Below are positions 1 through 9,146 of a stretch of 64,000 nucleotides of DNA, piece by piece. Below the pieces are notes generated by a model, which had not been told where the DNA came from, did no database searches, and saw only the letters and a program-made list of their open reading frames with translations. A program made the position numbers and the translations under genes. The DNA comes from Streptomyces sp. Go-475. Lineage in GTDB: Bacteria; Actinomycetota; Actinomycetes; Streptomycetales; Streptomycetaceae. The stretch's first letter is position 1. The number at the start of each line of letters is the position of its first letter. The DNA is taken from contig NZ_CP026121.1 of the NCBI RefSeq assembly GCF_003330845.1, positions 4,073,501 through 4,137,500 of the forward strand, given 5' to 3'.

Positions 1-552
1 AATTCTGCACCTTGACCCGCGTTGCCCGAAATGGCGGACGCGAGTCGAGTCGGTTATAGGACGAACGGCTTGTCCTCGGCACTACAACTACACCATCTGT
101 CCAGCCGCGTCGGCCAAACCGATGGAATTGCCCCTCCAGGTGTTCATCAGCGACGGAAGCCGATGGACCATGCCATAGCGGACAGTCACGCCACTGTGAC
201 GATCAGTCACAGGACGATCAGGAGTCACCAGACCCCCCAAAGCGTGCAATGCTGAGATTCCACCCATAGTGCAGCACTACGGGACGGAAGGAGCCCTCCC
301 CGGACTCCTTGTCCTATTTTGGCATGAGGAGGGGCAAGGGGCGCAAGGGCCACGTACGTGTAGTCCGTCACGCTTGGCCTACTTGAGAGGTACGCCCGGA
401 TCGGGTCCTACGTCCCTTGCTGACGAAGCCTCAGGAAACGCACAGTCCGCTGCAGGAACTCGGTGCGAGGACGAAACCCCAAATCGGGCGGTTCGTCAAA
501 CGTCAGTTCGTTACCGACCACGAGCGCTCCGTACGGAACGCGAGGTCAGAGG
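1..552. other. Intergenic region with palindromic sites; no supported gene
   Basis: I see no convincing gene here; the open frames lack Streptomyces codon bias. It holds GTCAC/GTGAC half-sites around 185-212, with CTGTGAC at 194-200 and GTCACAG at 206-212 forming an inverted repeat with a 5-nt spacer. This is close to a CRP-like TGTGA/TCACA site, but the gap is one base longer than the classical one. The GC content is lower than in the flanking coding DNA, as expected for a promoter region. It probably carries control sequences for a gene left of the window. Confidence 0.5.
282..320 (+). terminator. Candidate hairpin terminator
   Basis: AAGGAG (288-293) pairs with CTCCTT (305-310). An outer GGAC/GTCC pairing lies beyond a two-base bulge. 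The stem is followed by TATTTT. It could end a transcript entering from the left, but no upstream gene is in view. Confidence 0.35.
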
Positions 553-1398
553 TCAGTTCGCCGACCGCAGATCCCGTACGGAACGCCACCGCTCCACGAG
601 CCGGGCGTACGCCGCCCCCGCGGCCGTGCCGTCGCCCCGGCGCAGCGCGGCGATGCCCTCGGCCACGTCCGCCGCCGAGTGGTCGTCCTCCAGGGCGCCG
701 GCCGGCAGGGCGTGCACCAGGCCGCCGTAGTCCAGCTCCACGAGCGAACGCGGGTGGAACTCCTCCAGCCAGCGCCCGACGTCCATCAGGCCGTCGATCA
801 GCGGCCCCTCGTCCATGGCCTCCCGCAGGGCCCGCAGGCCCCGGGCCACGCGCCGCCGGGCCTGGACCATGGGCGTGCGGTAGCGGAGCACGGGCGGGCT
901 GTCGACCGAGGCGCCCTTGTCGTACTCGCGCTCCTCGTCGGAGACGAGCACGAACCAGTTGATCGGCACCTGCCAGGTCGCCGTACGGATCCACGGCCGG
1001 GCGTCCGGGTTGATCGCCAGCCAGCGCTCGTAGTCCTGGGCGGCCTGGCGGCGCAGGACGGGCGGCAGGACCGCGTCCAGGACCGGCGGCGGCAGCTCCT
1101 CCGAGAGCTCCTCCAGGGCCAGCCAGCCGCGCAGCCGGGTGCGCCAGGGGCAGACGCAGACGACCCCGTCCACGTCGAGCACGAAGGCGTCCTCGCTCTC
1201 GTGCACCGGCACCGGGACCGGCGGAGTGGGCGCCAAGTCGGCCAGGGCGCGCCGGAGTTCGTCCTGGTACGAGGGGCGGTCCGGGCGGCGGGCGTAGCGG
1301 GCCCAGTGGCCGCGCTCCGGCTCGGGGAAGGCGGCCAGCGGTTCGTACACGCGCAGATAGCTCGCGTAGGGGACGATCACCGAGGACACCTTGGGCAC
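553..1398 (-). CDS. Conserved hypothetical protein (281 aa)
   Basis: I do not recognise a characterised family. The protein is soluble, with no signal peptide or membrane segment. It is rich in Trp, Arg and acidic residues, with motifs such as DYERWLAI and [18 protein letters not shown] in the middle. The GTG at 1398 is chosen because GGGAGGGAGCAG lies just upstream and the product then begins [14 protein letters not shown]; an ATG further upstream would add an Arg-rich tail with no conserved look. It is divergent from vdh, with about 220 bp of shared promoter region between them. Function unknown. Confidence 0.75.
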   Translation of the reverse strand: MPKVSSVIVPYASYLRVYEPLAAFPEPERGHWARYARRPDRPSYQDELRRALADLAPTPPVPVPVHESEDAFVLDVDGVVCVCPWRTRLRGWLALEELSEELPPPVLDAVLPPVLRRQAAQDYERWLAINPDARPWIRTATWQVPINWFVLVSDEEREYDKGASVDSPPVLRYRTPMVQARRRVARGLRALREAMDEGPLIDGLMDVGRWLEEFHPRSLVELDYGGLVHALPAGALEDDHSAADVAEGIAALRRGDGTAAGAAYARLVERWRSVRDLRSAN

Positions 1399-1621
1399 GC
1401 CTGCTCCCTCCCCCGCGCACCGCCGTGAAAACCTGCGGAACCCACTCACGATCGCGCGGGAAATCTATGCAAATCGTCGCACGGCTGTACTCCGGTCGGA
1501 GGTGATCCTGTGCACTGTGCGGTCGGCGGGCCGAACAGGCTCTAATCTCATGCTCAACAGTCCCCGCCACCCGCACGGGAGCTGGTCTCCACCCGCCGCA
1601 ACTTACTCAGGAGTCACCACA

Positions 1622-2728
1622 GTGACCGACGTAACCGGCGCACCTGCTGATGTACTGCACACCCTGTTCCACTCGGACCAGGGGGGTCATGAGCAAGTCG
1701 TGCTCTGCCAGGACCGCGCGAGCGGCCTCAAGGCCGTCATCGCCCTCCACTCCACCGCCCTGGGCCCCGCGCTCGGCGGTACGCGCTTCTACCCGTACGC
1801 GACCGAGGCGGAGGCCGTCGCCGACGCGCTGAACCTCGCCCGCGGGATGTCGTACAAGAACGCCATGGCCGGGCTCGACCACGGCGGCGGCAAGGCCGTG
1901 ATCATCGGCGACCCGGAGCGGATCAAGACCGAGGAGCTGCTGCTGGCCTACGGCCGGTTCGTGGCCTCGCTCGGCGGCCGGTACGTCACCGCCTGCGACG
2001 TCGGGACGTACGTGGCCGACATGGACGTCGTGGCCCGCGAGTGCCGCTGGACGACCGGCCGCTCCCCGGAGAACGGCGGCGCCGGGGACTCCTCCGTCCT
2101 CACCGCCTACGGCGTCTACCAGGGCATGCGCGCCTCCGCGCAGCACCTGTGGGGCGACCCCACCCTGCGCGGCCGCAGGGTCGGCATCGCCGGCGTCGGC
2201 AAGGTCGGCCACCACCTGGTCGACCACCTGCGCGACGAGGGCGCCGAGGTCGTCGTGACGGACGTGCGCGAGGAGGCCGTGCGCCGGGTCCTGGACCGGC
2301 ACGCCGAGGGCGTGACGGCGGTGGCCGACACCGAGGAGCTGATCCGGGTCGAGGGCCTGGACATCTACGCCCCGTGCGCGCTCGGCGGGGCGCTGAACGA
2401 CGACAGCGTGCCGGTGCTGACCGCGCGGGTGGTCTGCGGCGCCGCCAACAACCAGCTCGCCCACCCGGGCGTGGAGAAGGACCTCGCCGACCGCGGGATC
2501 CTCTACGCGCCGGACTACGTGGTGAACGCCGGCGGCGTCATCCAGGTCGCCGACGAGCTGCACGGCTTCGACTTCGAGCGGTGCAAGGCGAAGGCGTCGA
2601 AGATCTACGACACGACGCTGGCCATATTCGCACGTGCGAAGGAAGACGGCATTCCGCCGGCTGCCGCGGCCGACCGGATCGCCGAGCAGCGGATGCACGA
2701 CGCGGCCCTGGCGCGCCGGGCGCGCTGA
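1622..2728 (+). CDS. vdh: Valine dehydrogenase (NAD+)
   Basis: Catalyses oxidative deamination of L-valine and other branched-chain amino acids to 2-oxoacids with NAD+. This opens the route that feeds acyl-CoA precursors to fatty acids and polyketides. The 368-aa product has the Glu/Leu/Phe/Val dehydrogenase fold. [14 protein letters not shown] and the catalytic-lysine segment [18 protein letters not shown] lie in the N-terminal half. The Rossmann motif GVGKVGHHL lies in the centre, followed by CALGGALND and AANNQLAHP. The GTG at 1622 is preceded by an AGGAG ribosome site and gives the usual Vdh N-terminus ([16 protein letters not shown]); the longer frame is not conserved-looking. Monocistronic, with promoter DNA on both sides. 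Confidence 0.95.
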   Translation: MTDVTGAPADVLHTLFHSDQGGHEQVVLCQDRASGLKAVIALHSTALGPALGGTRFYPYATEAEAVADALNLARGMSYKNAMAGLDHGGGKAVIIGDPERIKTEELLLAYGRFVASLGGRYVTACDVGTYVADMDVVARECRWTTGRSPENGGAGDSSVLTAYGVYQGMRASAQHLWGDPTLRGRRVGIAGVGKVGHHLVDHLRDEGAEVVVTDVREEAVRRVLDRHAEGVTAVADTEELIRVEGLDIYAPCALGGALNDDSVPVLTARVVCGAANNQLAHPGVEKDLADRGILYAPDYVVNAGGVIQVADELHGFDFERCKAKASKIYDTTLAIFARAKEDGIPPAAAADRIAEQRMHDAALARRAR

Positions 2729-3046
2729 CCCCCGGGCCGACCGGAACCGCCGCCGCGGTTTCGCACGTTTGGCCGGTACCCGTCGGTGGGCAGTTAGAGA
2801 GAACTCTCACTTCTACCGGCGGGTCGACCGCCGATAAGTGGTTAAAATCGCGGTTGACCAGCGAGGACGGGGCGCCTCGAAGGTCCTGGGCGCGGGCACG
2901 TCATGCGGGCGACGTACCGTATGGGCGCGGGCTCAGGTACCGTGGAAGCCCTACGGACCGGTCTCTCTACGGAGAGTCCGTGCCGGACCATGAACGCGTG
3001 TCAAGACTCTGGGGCCGTCGAGCCCCGTCGTTGAGGGGGTCGAGCC
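2729..3046. other. Intergenic leader of the DUF3073 gene
   Basis: No gene is seen. A stem-loop lies at 2953-2981 (ACGGA/TCCGT outer arms, CTCTC/GAGAG inner arms), and a small GAGAG-AA-CTCTC palindrome lies at 2797-2808. The region has lower GC and probably contains the promoter and a structured 5' leader for the downstream small gene. No known riboswitch class was recognised. Confidence 0.4.
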
Positions 3047-3298
3047 ATGGGGCGCGGCCGGGCCAAGGCCAAGCAGACGAAGGTCGCCCGCCAGCTGAAG
3101 TACAACAGCGGTGGGACTGACCTCTCACGCCTGGCCGAGGAGCTGGGCGCATCGACGTCGAATCCGCAACCGCCGAACGGCGAGCGGTTCGAGGACGATG
3201 AGCACGACGACGACCTGTACGCACGGTACGCCGACCTCTACGAGGACGACGACGAGGACGAGGACGGCCAGTCCCCGCAGCATCGTCGCGGCGCTTGA
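3047..3298 (+). CDS. DUF3073 family small acidic protein (83 aa)
   Basis: The basic N-terminus (MGRGRAKAKQTKVARQLKY) is followed by a Ser/Asn-rich middle and a very acidic tail (EDDEHDDDLYARYADLYEDDDEDE). This two-charge layout is typical of the actinobacterial DUF3073 family, whose role is unknown. The basic head suggests nucleic-acid or ribosome contact, but that is inference. The ATG at 3047 has GAGGGGG upstream. It is followed directly by a strong bidirectional terminator shared with purM. Confidence 0.85.
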   Translation: MGRGRAKAKQTKVARQLKYNSGGTDLSRLAEELGASTSNPQPPNGERFEDDEHDDDLYARYADLYEDDDEDEDGQSPQHRRGA

Positions 3299-3316
3299 CC
3301 TTGCACTGAGCACTTG

Positions 3317-3346
3317 CCCGGTCGGTGACCTCGGTCACCGACCGGG
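3317..3346. terminator. Bidirectional terminator between DUF3073 gene and purM
   Basis: A perfect 14-bp inverted repeat, CCCGGTCGGTGACC and its complement, separated by TC. It lies between the 3' ends of two convergent genes and is followed on the plus strand by TTCTGTG. Confidence 0.85.
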
Positions 3347-3367
3347 TTCTGTGCTGCCTTCGGGTCT

Positions 3368-4435
3368 TCAGTCGGCGTAGTCACCGATCAGGGCGGCACC
3401 CGTGGTGTGCTCGCCCCGCTCCGTGATCTCTCCTGCCACCCAGGCGTCCACGCCGCGGTCGGCGAGGGTCGCCAGGGCCACCTCGGTGGACTCCTGGGGC
3501 ACGATCGCGATCATGCCGACGCCCATGTTCAGGGTCTTCTCCAGCTCCAGGCGCTCGACCTGACCCGTCTTGCCGACGAGGTCGAAGATCGGGGCCGGGG
3601 TCCAGGTGGAGCGGTCGACGATCGCGTGCAGGTCGTCCGGGATGACCCGGGCCAGGTTCGCCGCGAGTCCGCCGCCGGTGACGTGGCTGAAGGCGTGCAC
3701 CTCGGTGGTGCGCATCAGGGCCAGGCAGTCCAGCGAGTAGATCTTCGTCGGCTCCAGCAGTTCCTCGCCGAGGGTGCGGCCGAGTTCCTCGATGTGCGCG
3801 TCCAGGGCGAGGCCCGCCTGGTTCAGCAGGACGTGCCGGACGAGGGAGTACCCGTTCGAGTGAAGACCGGAGGACGCCATGGCGATCACCGCGTCACCCG
3901 TACGGATACGATCCGCGCCGAGCAGCCGGTCGGCCTCCACGACGCCCGTACCGGCGCCGGCGACGTCGAAGTCGTCCTCGCCCAGCAGGCCCGGGTGCTC
4001 GGCCGTCTCGCCGCCGACCAGGGCGCAGCCGGCCAGGACACAGCCCTCGGCGATGCCCTTGACGATGGCGGCGACCCGCTCGGGGTGGACCTTGCCGACG
4101 CAGATGTAGTCGGTCATGAACAGCGGCTCGGCGCCGCAGACGACGATGTCGTCCATGACCATGGCGACCAGGTCGTGGCCGATCGTGTCGTAGACGCCGA
4201 GCTGCCGGGCGATGTCGACCTTGGTGCCCACGCCGTCCGTGGCGGAGGCGAGCAGGGGCCGCTCGTAGTTCTTGAGCGCGGAGGCGTCGAAGAGGCCGGC
4301 GAAGCCGCCGAGGCCGCCGAGGACCTCGGGGCGCTGGGCCTTCTTCACCCACTCCTTCATCAGCTCGACGGCGCGGTCGCCCGCTTCGATGTCGACGCCC
4401 GCGGCTGCGTAGCTGGCACCAGTTGTCTCAGACAT
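3368..4435 (-). CDS. purM: Phosphoribosylformylglycinamidine cyclo-ligase (AIR synthase)
   Basis: Fifth step of purine synthesis: ATP-dependent ring closure of FGAM to aminoimidazole ribonucleotide, in the cytosol. The 355-aa length is typical. Family motifs visible are LASATDGVGTKVDIARQLG, DDIVVCGAEPLFMTDYI, ALVGGETAEHPG and SSGLHSNGYSLVRHV, all of the AIRS/PurM nucleotide- and substrate-binding domains, and HVTGGGLAANLARVIPD in the C-terminal half. It lies 45 bp downstream of purF on the same strand, so the two are probably co-transcribed. Confidence 0.97.
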   Translation of the reverse strand: MSETTGASYAAAGVDIEAGDRAVELMKEWVKKAQRPEVLGGLGGFAGLFDASALKNYERPLLASATDGVGTKVDIARQLGVYDTIGHDLVAMVMDDIVVCGAEPLFMTDYICVGKVHPERVAAIVKGIAEGCVLAGCALVGGETAEHPGLLGEDDFDVAGAGTGVVEADRLLGADRIRTGDAVIAMASSGLHSNGYSLVRHVLLNQAGLALDAHIEELGRTLGEELLEPTKIYSLDCLALMRTTEVHAFSHVTGGGLAANLARVIPDDLHAIVDRSTWTPAPIFDLVGKTGQVERLELEKTLNMGVGMIAIVPQESTEVALATLADRGVDAWVAGEITERGEHTTGAALIGDYAD

Positions 4436-4480
4436 GGCTAATGAGAACCTTCGTGTCGTACAGCAGGTAGTGCGGACCGT

Positions 4481-6010
4481 CTACGGACGGCGGATCGCGT
4501 CGGCGGCGGCCGTGGCGGCCGGGCCGGCGGCCAGCTCCGTCTCCAGCAGCTGCTTGCCGAGCAGCTCGGGGTCGGGCAGCTCCATCGGGTACTCGCCGTC
4601 GAAGCAGGCGCGGCACAGGTTCGGCTTGGCGATGGTGGTCGCCTCGATCATGCCGTCGATGGAGATGTAGGCCAGGGAGTCGGCGCCCAGGGAGGTGCCG
4701 ATCTCGTCGATCGTCATGCCGTTGGCGATGAGCTCGGCGCGGGTGGCGAAGTCGATGCCGAAGAAGCAGGGCCACTTCACGGGCGGCGAGGAGATCCGGA
4801 TGTGGACCTCGGCGGCGCCGGCCTCGCGGAGCATGCGGACCAGGGCCCGCTGGGTGTTGCCGCGCACGATCGAGTCGTCGACGACGACCAGGCGCTTGCC
4901 CTTGATGACTTCCTTCAGCGGGTTCAGCTTCAGGCGGATGCCCAGCTGGCGGATGGTCTGCGAGGGCTGGATGAACGTACGGCCGACGTAGGCGTTCTTC
5001 ACCAGGCCGGCGCCGAAGGGGATGCCGGAGGCCTCCGCGTAGCCGATGGCGGCGGGGGTGCCGGATTCCGGGGTCGCTATCACCAGGTCGGCCTCGACCG
5101 GGGATTCCTTCGCGAGCTTGCGGCCCATCTCCACCCGGGAGAGGTACACGTTCCGGCCGGCGATGTCGGTGTCCGGGCGGGCCAGGTACACGTACTCGAA
5201 GACGCAGCCCTTGGGCTTCGCTTCCGCGAATCGGGAGGTGCGCAGGCCGTTCTCGTCGATGGCGACGAACTCGCCCGGCTCGATCTCGCGGACGTAGGAG
5301 GCGCCGCAGATGTCGAGGGCGGCGGACTCGGAGGCGACGACCCAGCCGCGCTCCAGGCGGCCGAGGACCAGGGGGCGGATGCCCTGCGGGTCGCGGGCCG
5401 CGTACAGGGTGTGCTCGTCCATGAAGACGAGGGAGAAGGCGCCCCGGACCTGCGGGAGAACGCTGTGGGCGGCCTCCTCGATGGTCAGCGGCTTGCCGTC
5501 CTCGTCCGTCTGGGCCGCGAGGAGCGCGGTGAGCAGGTCGGTGTCGTTGGTCGCCGCGACGCGCGGGGTGCGGCCGCCCTCCTGCTTGGGCAGGTCGGCG
5601 ACCATCTCGGCGAGCTGGGCGGTGTTGACGAGGTTGCCGTTGTGGCCGAGCGCGATGGAGCCGTGCCCGGTGGCGCGGAACGTCGGCTGGGCGTTCTCCC
5701 AGACGGACGCGCCGGTGGTCGAGTAGCGGGCGTGTCCGACCGCGATGTGTCCCTGGAGGGAGCCGAGGGAGGTCTCGTCGAAGACCTGGGAGACCAGGCC
5801 CATGTCCTTGAAGACGAGGATCTGCGAGCCGTTGCTGACCGCGATTCCCGCGGATTCCTGGCCTCGATGCTGGAGGGCGTAGAGCCCGAAGTACGTGAGC
5901 TTGGCGACCTCTTCGCCCGGAGCCCAGACACCGAAGACGCCACAAGCGTCCTGGGGGCCCTTCTCACCGGGGAGCAGGTCGTGGTTGAGTCGTCCGTCAC
6001 CACGTGGCAC
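4481..6010 (-). CDS. purF: Amidophosphoribosyltransferase (glutamine PRPP amidotransferase)
   Basis: First committed step of purine synthesis: PRPP plus glutamine gives phosphoribosylamine. The 509-aa product starts with a propeptide of about 22 residues, cut before Cys23 of DACGVFGVW. That Cys is the N-terminal nucleophile of the class II glutaminase domain (YFGLYALQHRGQESAGIA, GHNGNLVN). The C-terminal phosphoribosyltransferase domain has the PRPP loop VVVDDSIVRGNT. Cysteines in CVFEYVYLARPD, WPCFFGIDFA and NLCRACFDGEYP match the iron-sulfur ligands of the Bacillus-type enzyme. It is upstream of purM in a likely operon. Confidence 0.97.
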   Translation of the reverse strand: MPRGDGRLNHDLLPGEKGPQDACGVFGVWAPGEEVAKLTYFGLYALQHRGQESAGIAVSNGSQILVFKDMGLVSQVFDETSLGSLQGHIAVGHARYSTTGASVWENAQPTFRATGHGSIALGHNGNLVNTAQLAEMVADLPKQEGGRTPRVAATNDTDLLTALLAAQTDEDGKPLTIEEAAHSVLPQVRGAFSLVFMDEHTLYAARDPQGIRPLVLGRLERGWVVASESAALDICGASYVREIEPGEFVAIDENGLRTSRFAEAKPKGCVFEYVYLARPDTDIAGRNVYLSRVEMGRKLAKESPVEADLVIATPESGTPAAIGYAEASGIPFGAGLVKNAYVGRTFIQPSQTIRQLGIRLKLNPLKEVIKGKRLVVVDDSIVRGNTQRALVRMLREAGAAEVHIRISSPPVKWPCFFGIDFATRAELIANGMTIDEIGTSLGADSLAYISIDGMIEATTIAKPNLCRACFDGEYPMELPDPELLGKQLLETELAAGPAATAAADAIRRP

Positions 6011-6073
6011 GCCATCGAGTGTAGGCGAGGTCGACCACTGGTCCGAATTGGGGATACCGGACTTTCCGGTGGA

Positions 6074-6847
6074 TCACCGCCCGGCGACGGCTCGCACATT
6101 CGTGCCGTTTTCGCTGGTCAGGGTGAGGGTTTGGTGATCGACTCGGTACGTGGCCGTCCCGTCGAAAAGTCGCAGGAGCTTCTTCTCGTCGGCCATGAGT
6201 GAGTCTTCGCACATCATTCGGGTCGTGGCCGGAGGGCCGAGGGTGATATGGCCGTCGCGGACCGTGGCCTTGGCGTTGACCTTGTTGCAGCCGAGGCTGC
6301 CGGCGACGGTGCCCTTCTTCTCGTCGAAGGTGAGGTGGGCGCGGTCGTCGGCCCTCGGGCTCGTGACGGTCCACTTGGTGCCGGCCAGCGGGGCGTCCTC
6401 GGCCTTCGTCAGGCGGATCGTGTCCCCCTTCTCGGTGGTGAGGGTGAGGCGGTCGCCGTCCACCCGGGCCTTGAGCTCCTGGTCGGAGAGTGCGCGCGCG
6501 AGGGTCTCCTCGAACGCCATGGGCTTGTTCTCGCAGGCCATCTCGGTGGCCATGGTCTTGCCGAGCCGGATGCGGTCGCCGTCTACGGTGGCCTCGGCGC
6601 CGAAGGTGTTGCAGCCGAAGCTGCCCTCGGCCCGGCCCCGGTCGATGGTGACGTGGGCGCCGGTGGGGGCGCGGTGGGTGGTGCCGTCGGCCGTGACGCT
6701 GTCGACGTTCCACCGCAGGCCGGTCACCGGCTTCCCGGCACCGACCGAGGCGCTGCCGTCGTCCGCCTTCTCGCTGCCGCAGGCCGCCAGGAGCGGGACG
6801 AGCATGGCGGCGGCCGTCAGGGTCATGCGCTGCTTCTGCCTGTCCAT
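6074..6847 (-). CDS. META-domain lipoprotein (HslJ-like)
   Basis: A predicted exported lipoprotein of 257 aa. The short signal peptide ends in the lipobox LLAAC, with Cys23 as the lipidation site. Two META (DUF306) repeats follow. Each has a lipocalin-like beta pattern with conserved GSLGCN/GSFGCN and MACENKPM / MMCEDSLM segments. META proteins are surface lipoproteins linked in other bacteria to stress or novobiocin tolerance; no specific ligand can be deduced. An internal Met at residue 8 is an alternative start that would still keep the lipobox. It sits between purF and an unrelated gene and has its own short intergenic gaps. Confidence 0.85.
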   Translation of the reverse strand: MDRQKQRMTLTAAAMLVPLLAACGSEKADDGSASVGAGKPVTGLRWNVDSVTADGTTHRAPTGAHVTIDRGRAEGSFGCNTFGAEATVDGDRIRLGKTMATEMACENKPMAFEETLARALSDQELKARVDGDRLTLTTEKGDTIRLTKAEDAPLAGTKWTVTSPRADDRAHLTFDEKKGTVAGSLGCNKVNAKATVRDGHITLGPPATTRMMCEDSLMADEKKLLRLFDGTATYRVDHQTLTLTSENGTNVRAVAGR

Positions 6848-6884
6848 GCCACTTCGACGGGGGACCCGGGGGGATCGGTTCCCC

Positions 6885-7682
6885 TTATGTCATCAGGGGC
6901 AGGTGGGCCGACAGATCCGCCCGCTCCCCGCTCGCGCTGACCTTGGTGTCCTCCAGAGCCTGCGCCCAGGACACCCGCCCGGTCGCGAGCCGGATCCAGG
7001 TCAGCGGGTCCGTCTCGACGACGTTGGGCGGCGTGCCGCGGGTGTGCCGGGGCCCCTCCACGCACTGCACCACCGCGTACGGCGGCACCCGCACCTCCGT
7101 CGAGCCGCCGGGGGCCTTCACGGCGAGCGCGTCGGCCAGCAGCCGGGTGCAGGCGGCCAGGGCCTGACGGTCGTAGGGGATGTCCAGGCCGGGGACGGCG
7201 GCGTTGAGGTCGTCGGTGTGGACGACGAGTTCGACGGTGCGGGTGACGAGGTAGTCGGCGAGGGTCATGGCGCCGGTGCGCGCGGCGAGGACGCGGGTGC
7301 CGGGGGCGGCCGCGAGCTTCTCGGCGAGGCGCTCCTCGGTCCTGTCGTACAGGGTGTCGAGGTCGGGGTTGGCCTCGGCGAGCTGCCGGGTGCCGTCGTC
7401 GATGTCGGCGGCTCGGACGGCGGTGGCGAAGGGCCAGTCGGTGAGGCCGAGTTCCGGTTTCGCCGGCTCGTCGCGGTCGAGGTTTCGGCTGACGGTCTCC
7501 ACGGCCATGGTCACGTGGGCCGCCAGCTCCCGGACCGTCCAGTCACCGAGCCTGGTCGGCAGGGCGAGCTGCTCGGGGGTGAGGGTGCGGACGGCCTGCC
7601 GCACGTTCCCGAACTGGGCGAACACGGCCGCCTGGATCTTGACGGGGTCGTAGCTGCGGGTGCGCTTCTTGGCCGGGGGCAT
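6885..7682 (-). CDS. Maleylpyruvate isomerase-family mycothiol-dependent enzyme
   Basis: A 265-aa protein with the DinB-like four-helix N-terminal domain of the mycothiol-dependent maleylpyruvate isomerase family. Visible signs are RLGDWTVRELAAHVTMAVETVSRNL near residue 45-70 (first metal-ligand His in AHV) and TRTVELVVHTDDL further on (second His/Asp region). The C-terminal alpha/beta domain is SCP2-like. The family uses mycothiol, the actinobacterial thiol, and a divalent metal, but the substrate here is unknown. The ATG at 7682 begins MPPAKKRTRSYDP. The upstream peptidase gene ends only 5 bp before, so translation is probably coupled despite a weak ribosome site. Confidence 0.8.
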   Translation of the reverse strand: MPPAKKRTRSYDPVKIQAAVFAQFGNVRQAVRTLTPEQLALPTRLGDWTVRELAAHVTMAVETVSRNLDRDEPAKPELGLTDWPFATAVRAADIDDGTRQLAEANPDLDTLYDRTEERLAEKLAAAPGTRVLAARTGAMTLADYLVTRTVELVVHTDDLNAAVPGLDIPYDRQALAACTRLLADALAVKAPGGSTEVRVPPYAVVQCVEGPRHTRGTPPNVVETDPLTWIRLATGRVSWAQALEDTKVSASGERADLSAHLPLMT

Positions 7683-7687
7683 GGGGG

Positions 7688-8521
7688 TCAGCCTAGAGCG
7701 ACGGCCGCCGGCGGCGCCTCGAAGATCTCTCCGTTGCGCGGCACGCCGATTCCGCGCCAGGTGAAGGGCGCGCCCCGGGCCGCGTCCGGATCCGGGCCGT
7801 CCATCAGCTGGAAGTGCAGGTGCGGCTCGGAGGAGTTGCCCGAGGTGCCGCAGCGGGCGATCGGCTGCCCGGCGCGGACGCGGTCGCCCTCGCGGACGGT
7901 GAGGGAGCCGCGCTGGAGATGGGCGTAGGCGGCGTAGGTGCCGTCGCCGAGGTCGAGGACGAGGTGGTTGCCGAGGATGCGCCCGGTGCCGGCCAACTCG
8001 CGCACCGAGCCCTCGACGAGCAGCAGGTACAGCAGCCCCGGCAGGGAGGTGCGGCTCAGGTGGTCGCGCTGCCCGTCGGCGGCCCGGACGACCGTGGCGT
8101 CGGCGACCGCGAGGATCGGGGCGCCGAAGGCCGGGAAGTCCTGGGGGCGGCGGGCGAGCGGCCACAGCCACCGGAAGGCGGGGCGGGCGCCCGGCTCGGG
8201 CTCGGCGAGGATGTCGATCGCGTATGTCTGACCGTGGGCGTGGACGCCGTGGCTCGGGGTGCGGTCGGCCGGGCTGTTCAGCGCGGACCAGCGGCCGGTG
8301 ACCGGCGGGTCGACCTCGACGGGCTCGCGGGCCGCCCGGGGGCTGTCCGGGGCACCGCCCCACCGGTTGGCGACGGTGACGACGACGTACGCCAGGACCA
8401 GCGGCAGGCCGTTCCACAGGGCGTGGTAGCCCCAGTCGAAGCAGATGTGTGCGACCACCAACGCGATGAAGGCCAGTTGCAGCCCCCGGAAAGCCACCAT
8501 GCCGAGCTTGCGTGCGGACAT
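7688..8521 (-). CDS. Membrane-anchored M23 (LytM-type) peptidase-like protein
   Basis: 277 aa. Two hydrophobic segments near residues 10-50 anchor it to the membrane, and the rest is predicted outside. The M23 zinc-site pattern is present: HAHGQTYAID (His and Asp ligands) near residue 95-105 and the terminal HLHFQL (HxH) near residue 245. Active LytM enzymes cleave peptide cross-links in peptidoglycan. The ATG at 8521 is preceded by GGGGAACAGG. It follows the ArsR-type regulator with a 22-bp gap, so regulator, peptidase and the mycothiol enzyme probably form one operon. Confidence 0.82.
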   Translation of the reverse strand: MSARKLGMVAFRGLQLAFIALVVAHICFDWGYHALWNGLPLVLAYVVVTVANRWGGAPDSPRAAREPVEVDPPVTGRWSALNSPADRTPSHGVHAHGQTYAIDILAEPEPGARPAFRWLWPLARRPQDFPAFGAPILAVADATVVRAADGQRDHLSRTSLPGLLYLLLVEGSVRELAGTGRILGNHLVLDLGDGTYAAYAHLQRGSLTVREGDRVRAGQPIARCGTSGNSSEPHLHFQLMDGPDPDAARGAPFTWRGIGVPRNGEIFEAPPAAVALG

Positions 8522-8543
8522 CCTGTTCCCCCTCGACGCGCTT

Positions 8544-9044
8544 CTACGGACGGGCCGTCGCCAGCGCCACCAGCAGCGGTACGACCCGCCCCGGCGGCAC
8601 CTCGTGGCGGCCCCGGCCGGTCGTGTGCAGCCAGCCGGTGCCGGTGAGCTGGCGCAGGTGGTGGTAGATCTGGCCGGTCGTGCCGACCTCGTCCAGCTCG
8701 GCGAGTTCCGCCGCGGTGCGCCGACCGCCGAGGATCTCGCGCAGCAGCCGGAGCCGGACCGGGTGGCCGAGGGCCGCGAACGACTCGGCGGCCGCCGCCC
8801 AGTCGCCCTCCAGCAGGTCCTCCGTGAGGGCGCCCAGCTGCCAGGCGTACTCCTCACCCGTCGGCAGCCGTACGGAGCCGGTGTAGAGGACGCCTCCGTC
8901 GGTGGCCCCTGTCTCGGACAGTTGCTCCTTCAGCCCGTTCAGGGCCCAGAAGTCGCCGCCGTCCAGACGAGGTCCGGTGCGCTGGGCGCCTTCCAGTGCC
9001 GCCAGTCGGCGCTCCAGGTCGGTGACGCGTTGTTCGAGTTCCAC
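8544..9044 (-). CDS. ArsR-like winged-helix transcriptional regulator
   Basis: 166 aa starting at GTG 9044. The N-terminus is a short coiled-coil-like segment (LEQRVTDLERRLAAL). The DNA-binding domain is in the C-terminal half: ALGHPVRLRLLREILGG, TAAELAELDEVGTTGQIYHHLRQLTGTGWLH is the helix-turn-helix and wing. No metal-binding cysteines are seen, so it is not a classical metal sensor. It is the first gene of a three-gene operon and likely represses it through the palindrome just upstream. Confidence 0.85.
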   Translation of the reverse strand: MELEQRVTDLERRLAALEGAQRTGPRLDGGDFWALNGLKEQLSETGATDGGVLYTGSVRLPTGEEYAWQLGALTEDLLEGDWAAAAESFAALGHPVRLRLLREILGGRRTAAELAELDEVGTTGQIYHHLRQLTGTGWLHTTGRGRHEVPPGRVVPLLVALATARP

Positions 9045-9064
9045 GCCCCCGAGATTACGGAACT

Positions 9065-9076
9065 ACGTAATTACGT
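9065..9076. promoter_or_regulatory. Candidate operator of the ArsR-like regulator
   Basis: A perfect 12-bp palindrome, ACGTAATTACGT, centred about 26 bp upstream of the regulator start codon. It is strikingly AT-rich for this genome and sits where a -10 region or repressor site would be. Confidence 0.55.
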
Positions 9077-9099
9077 TCAAGAGCGGAATCCGGACACGG

Positions 9100-9135
9100 C
9101 GAAGCCCCCGCCCGGCGACCCGGACGAGGGCTTCG
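9100..9135 (-). terminator. Terminator of the purSQL operon
   Basis: An inverted repeat, CGAAGCCC (9100-9107) and GGGCTTCG (9128-9135), lies 11 bp past the purL stop codon on the minus strand. Confidence 0.65.
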
Positions 9136-9146
9136 GAGCGAGTTGC

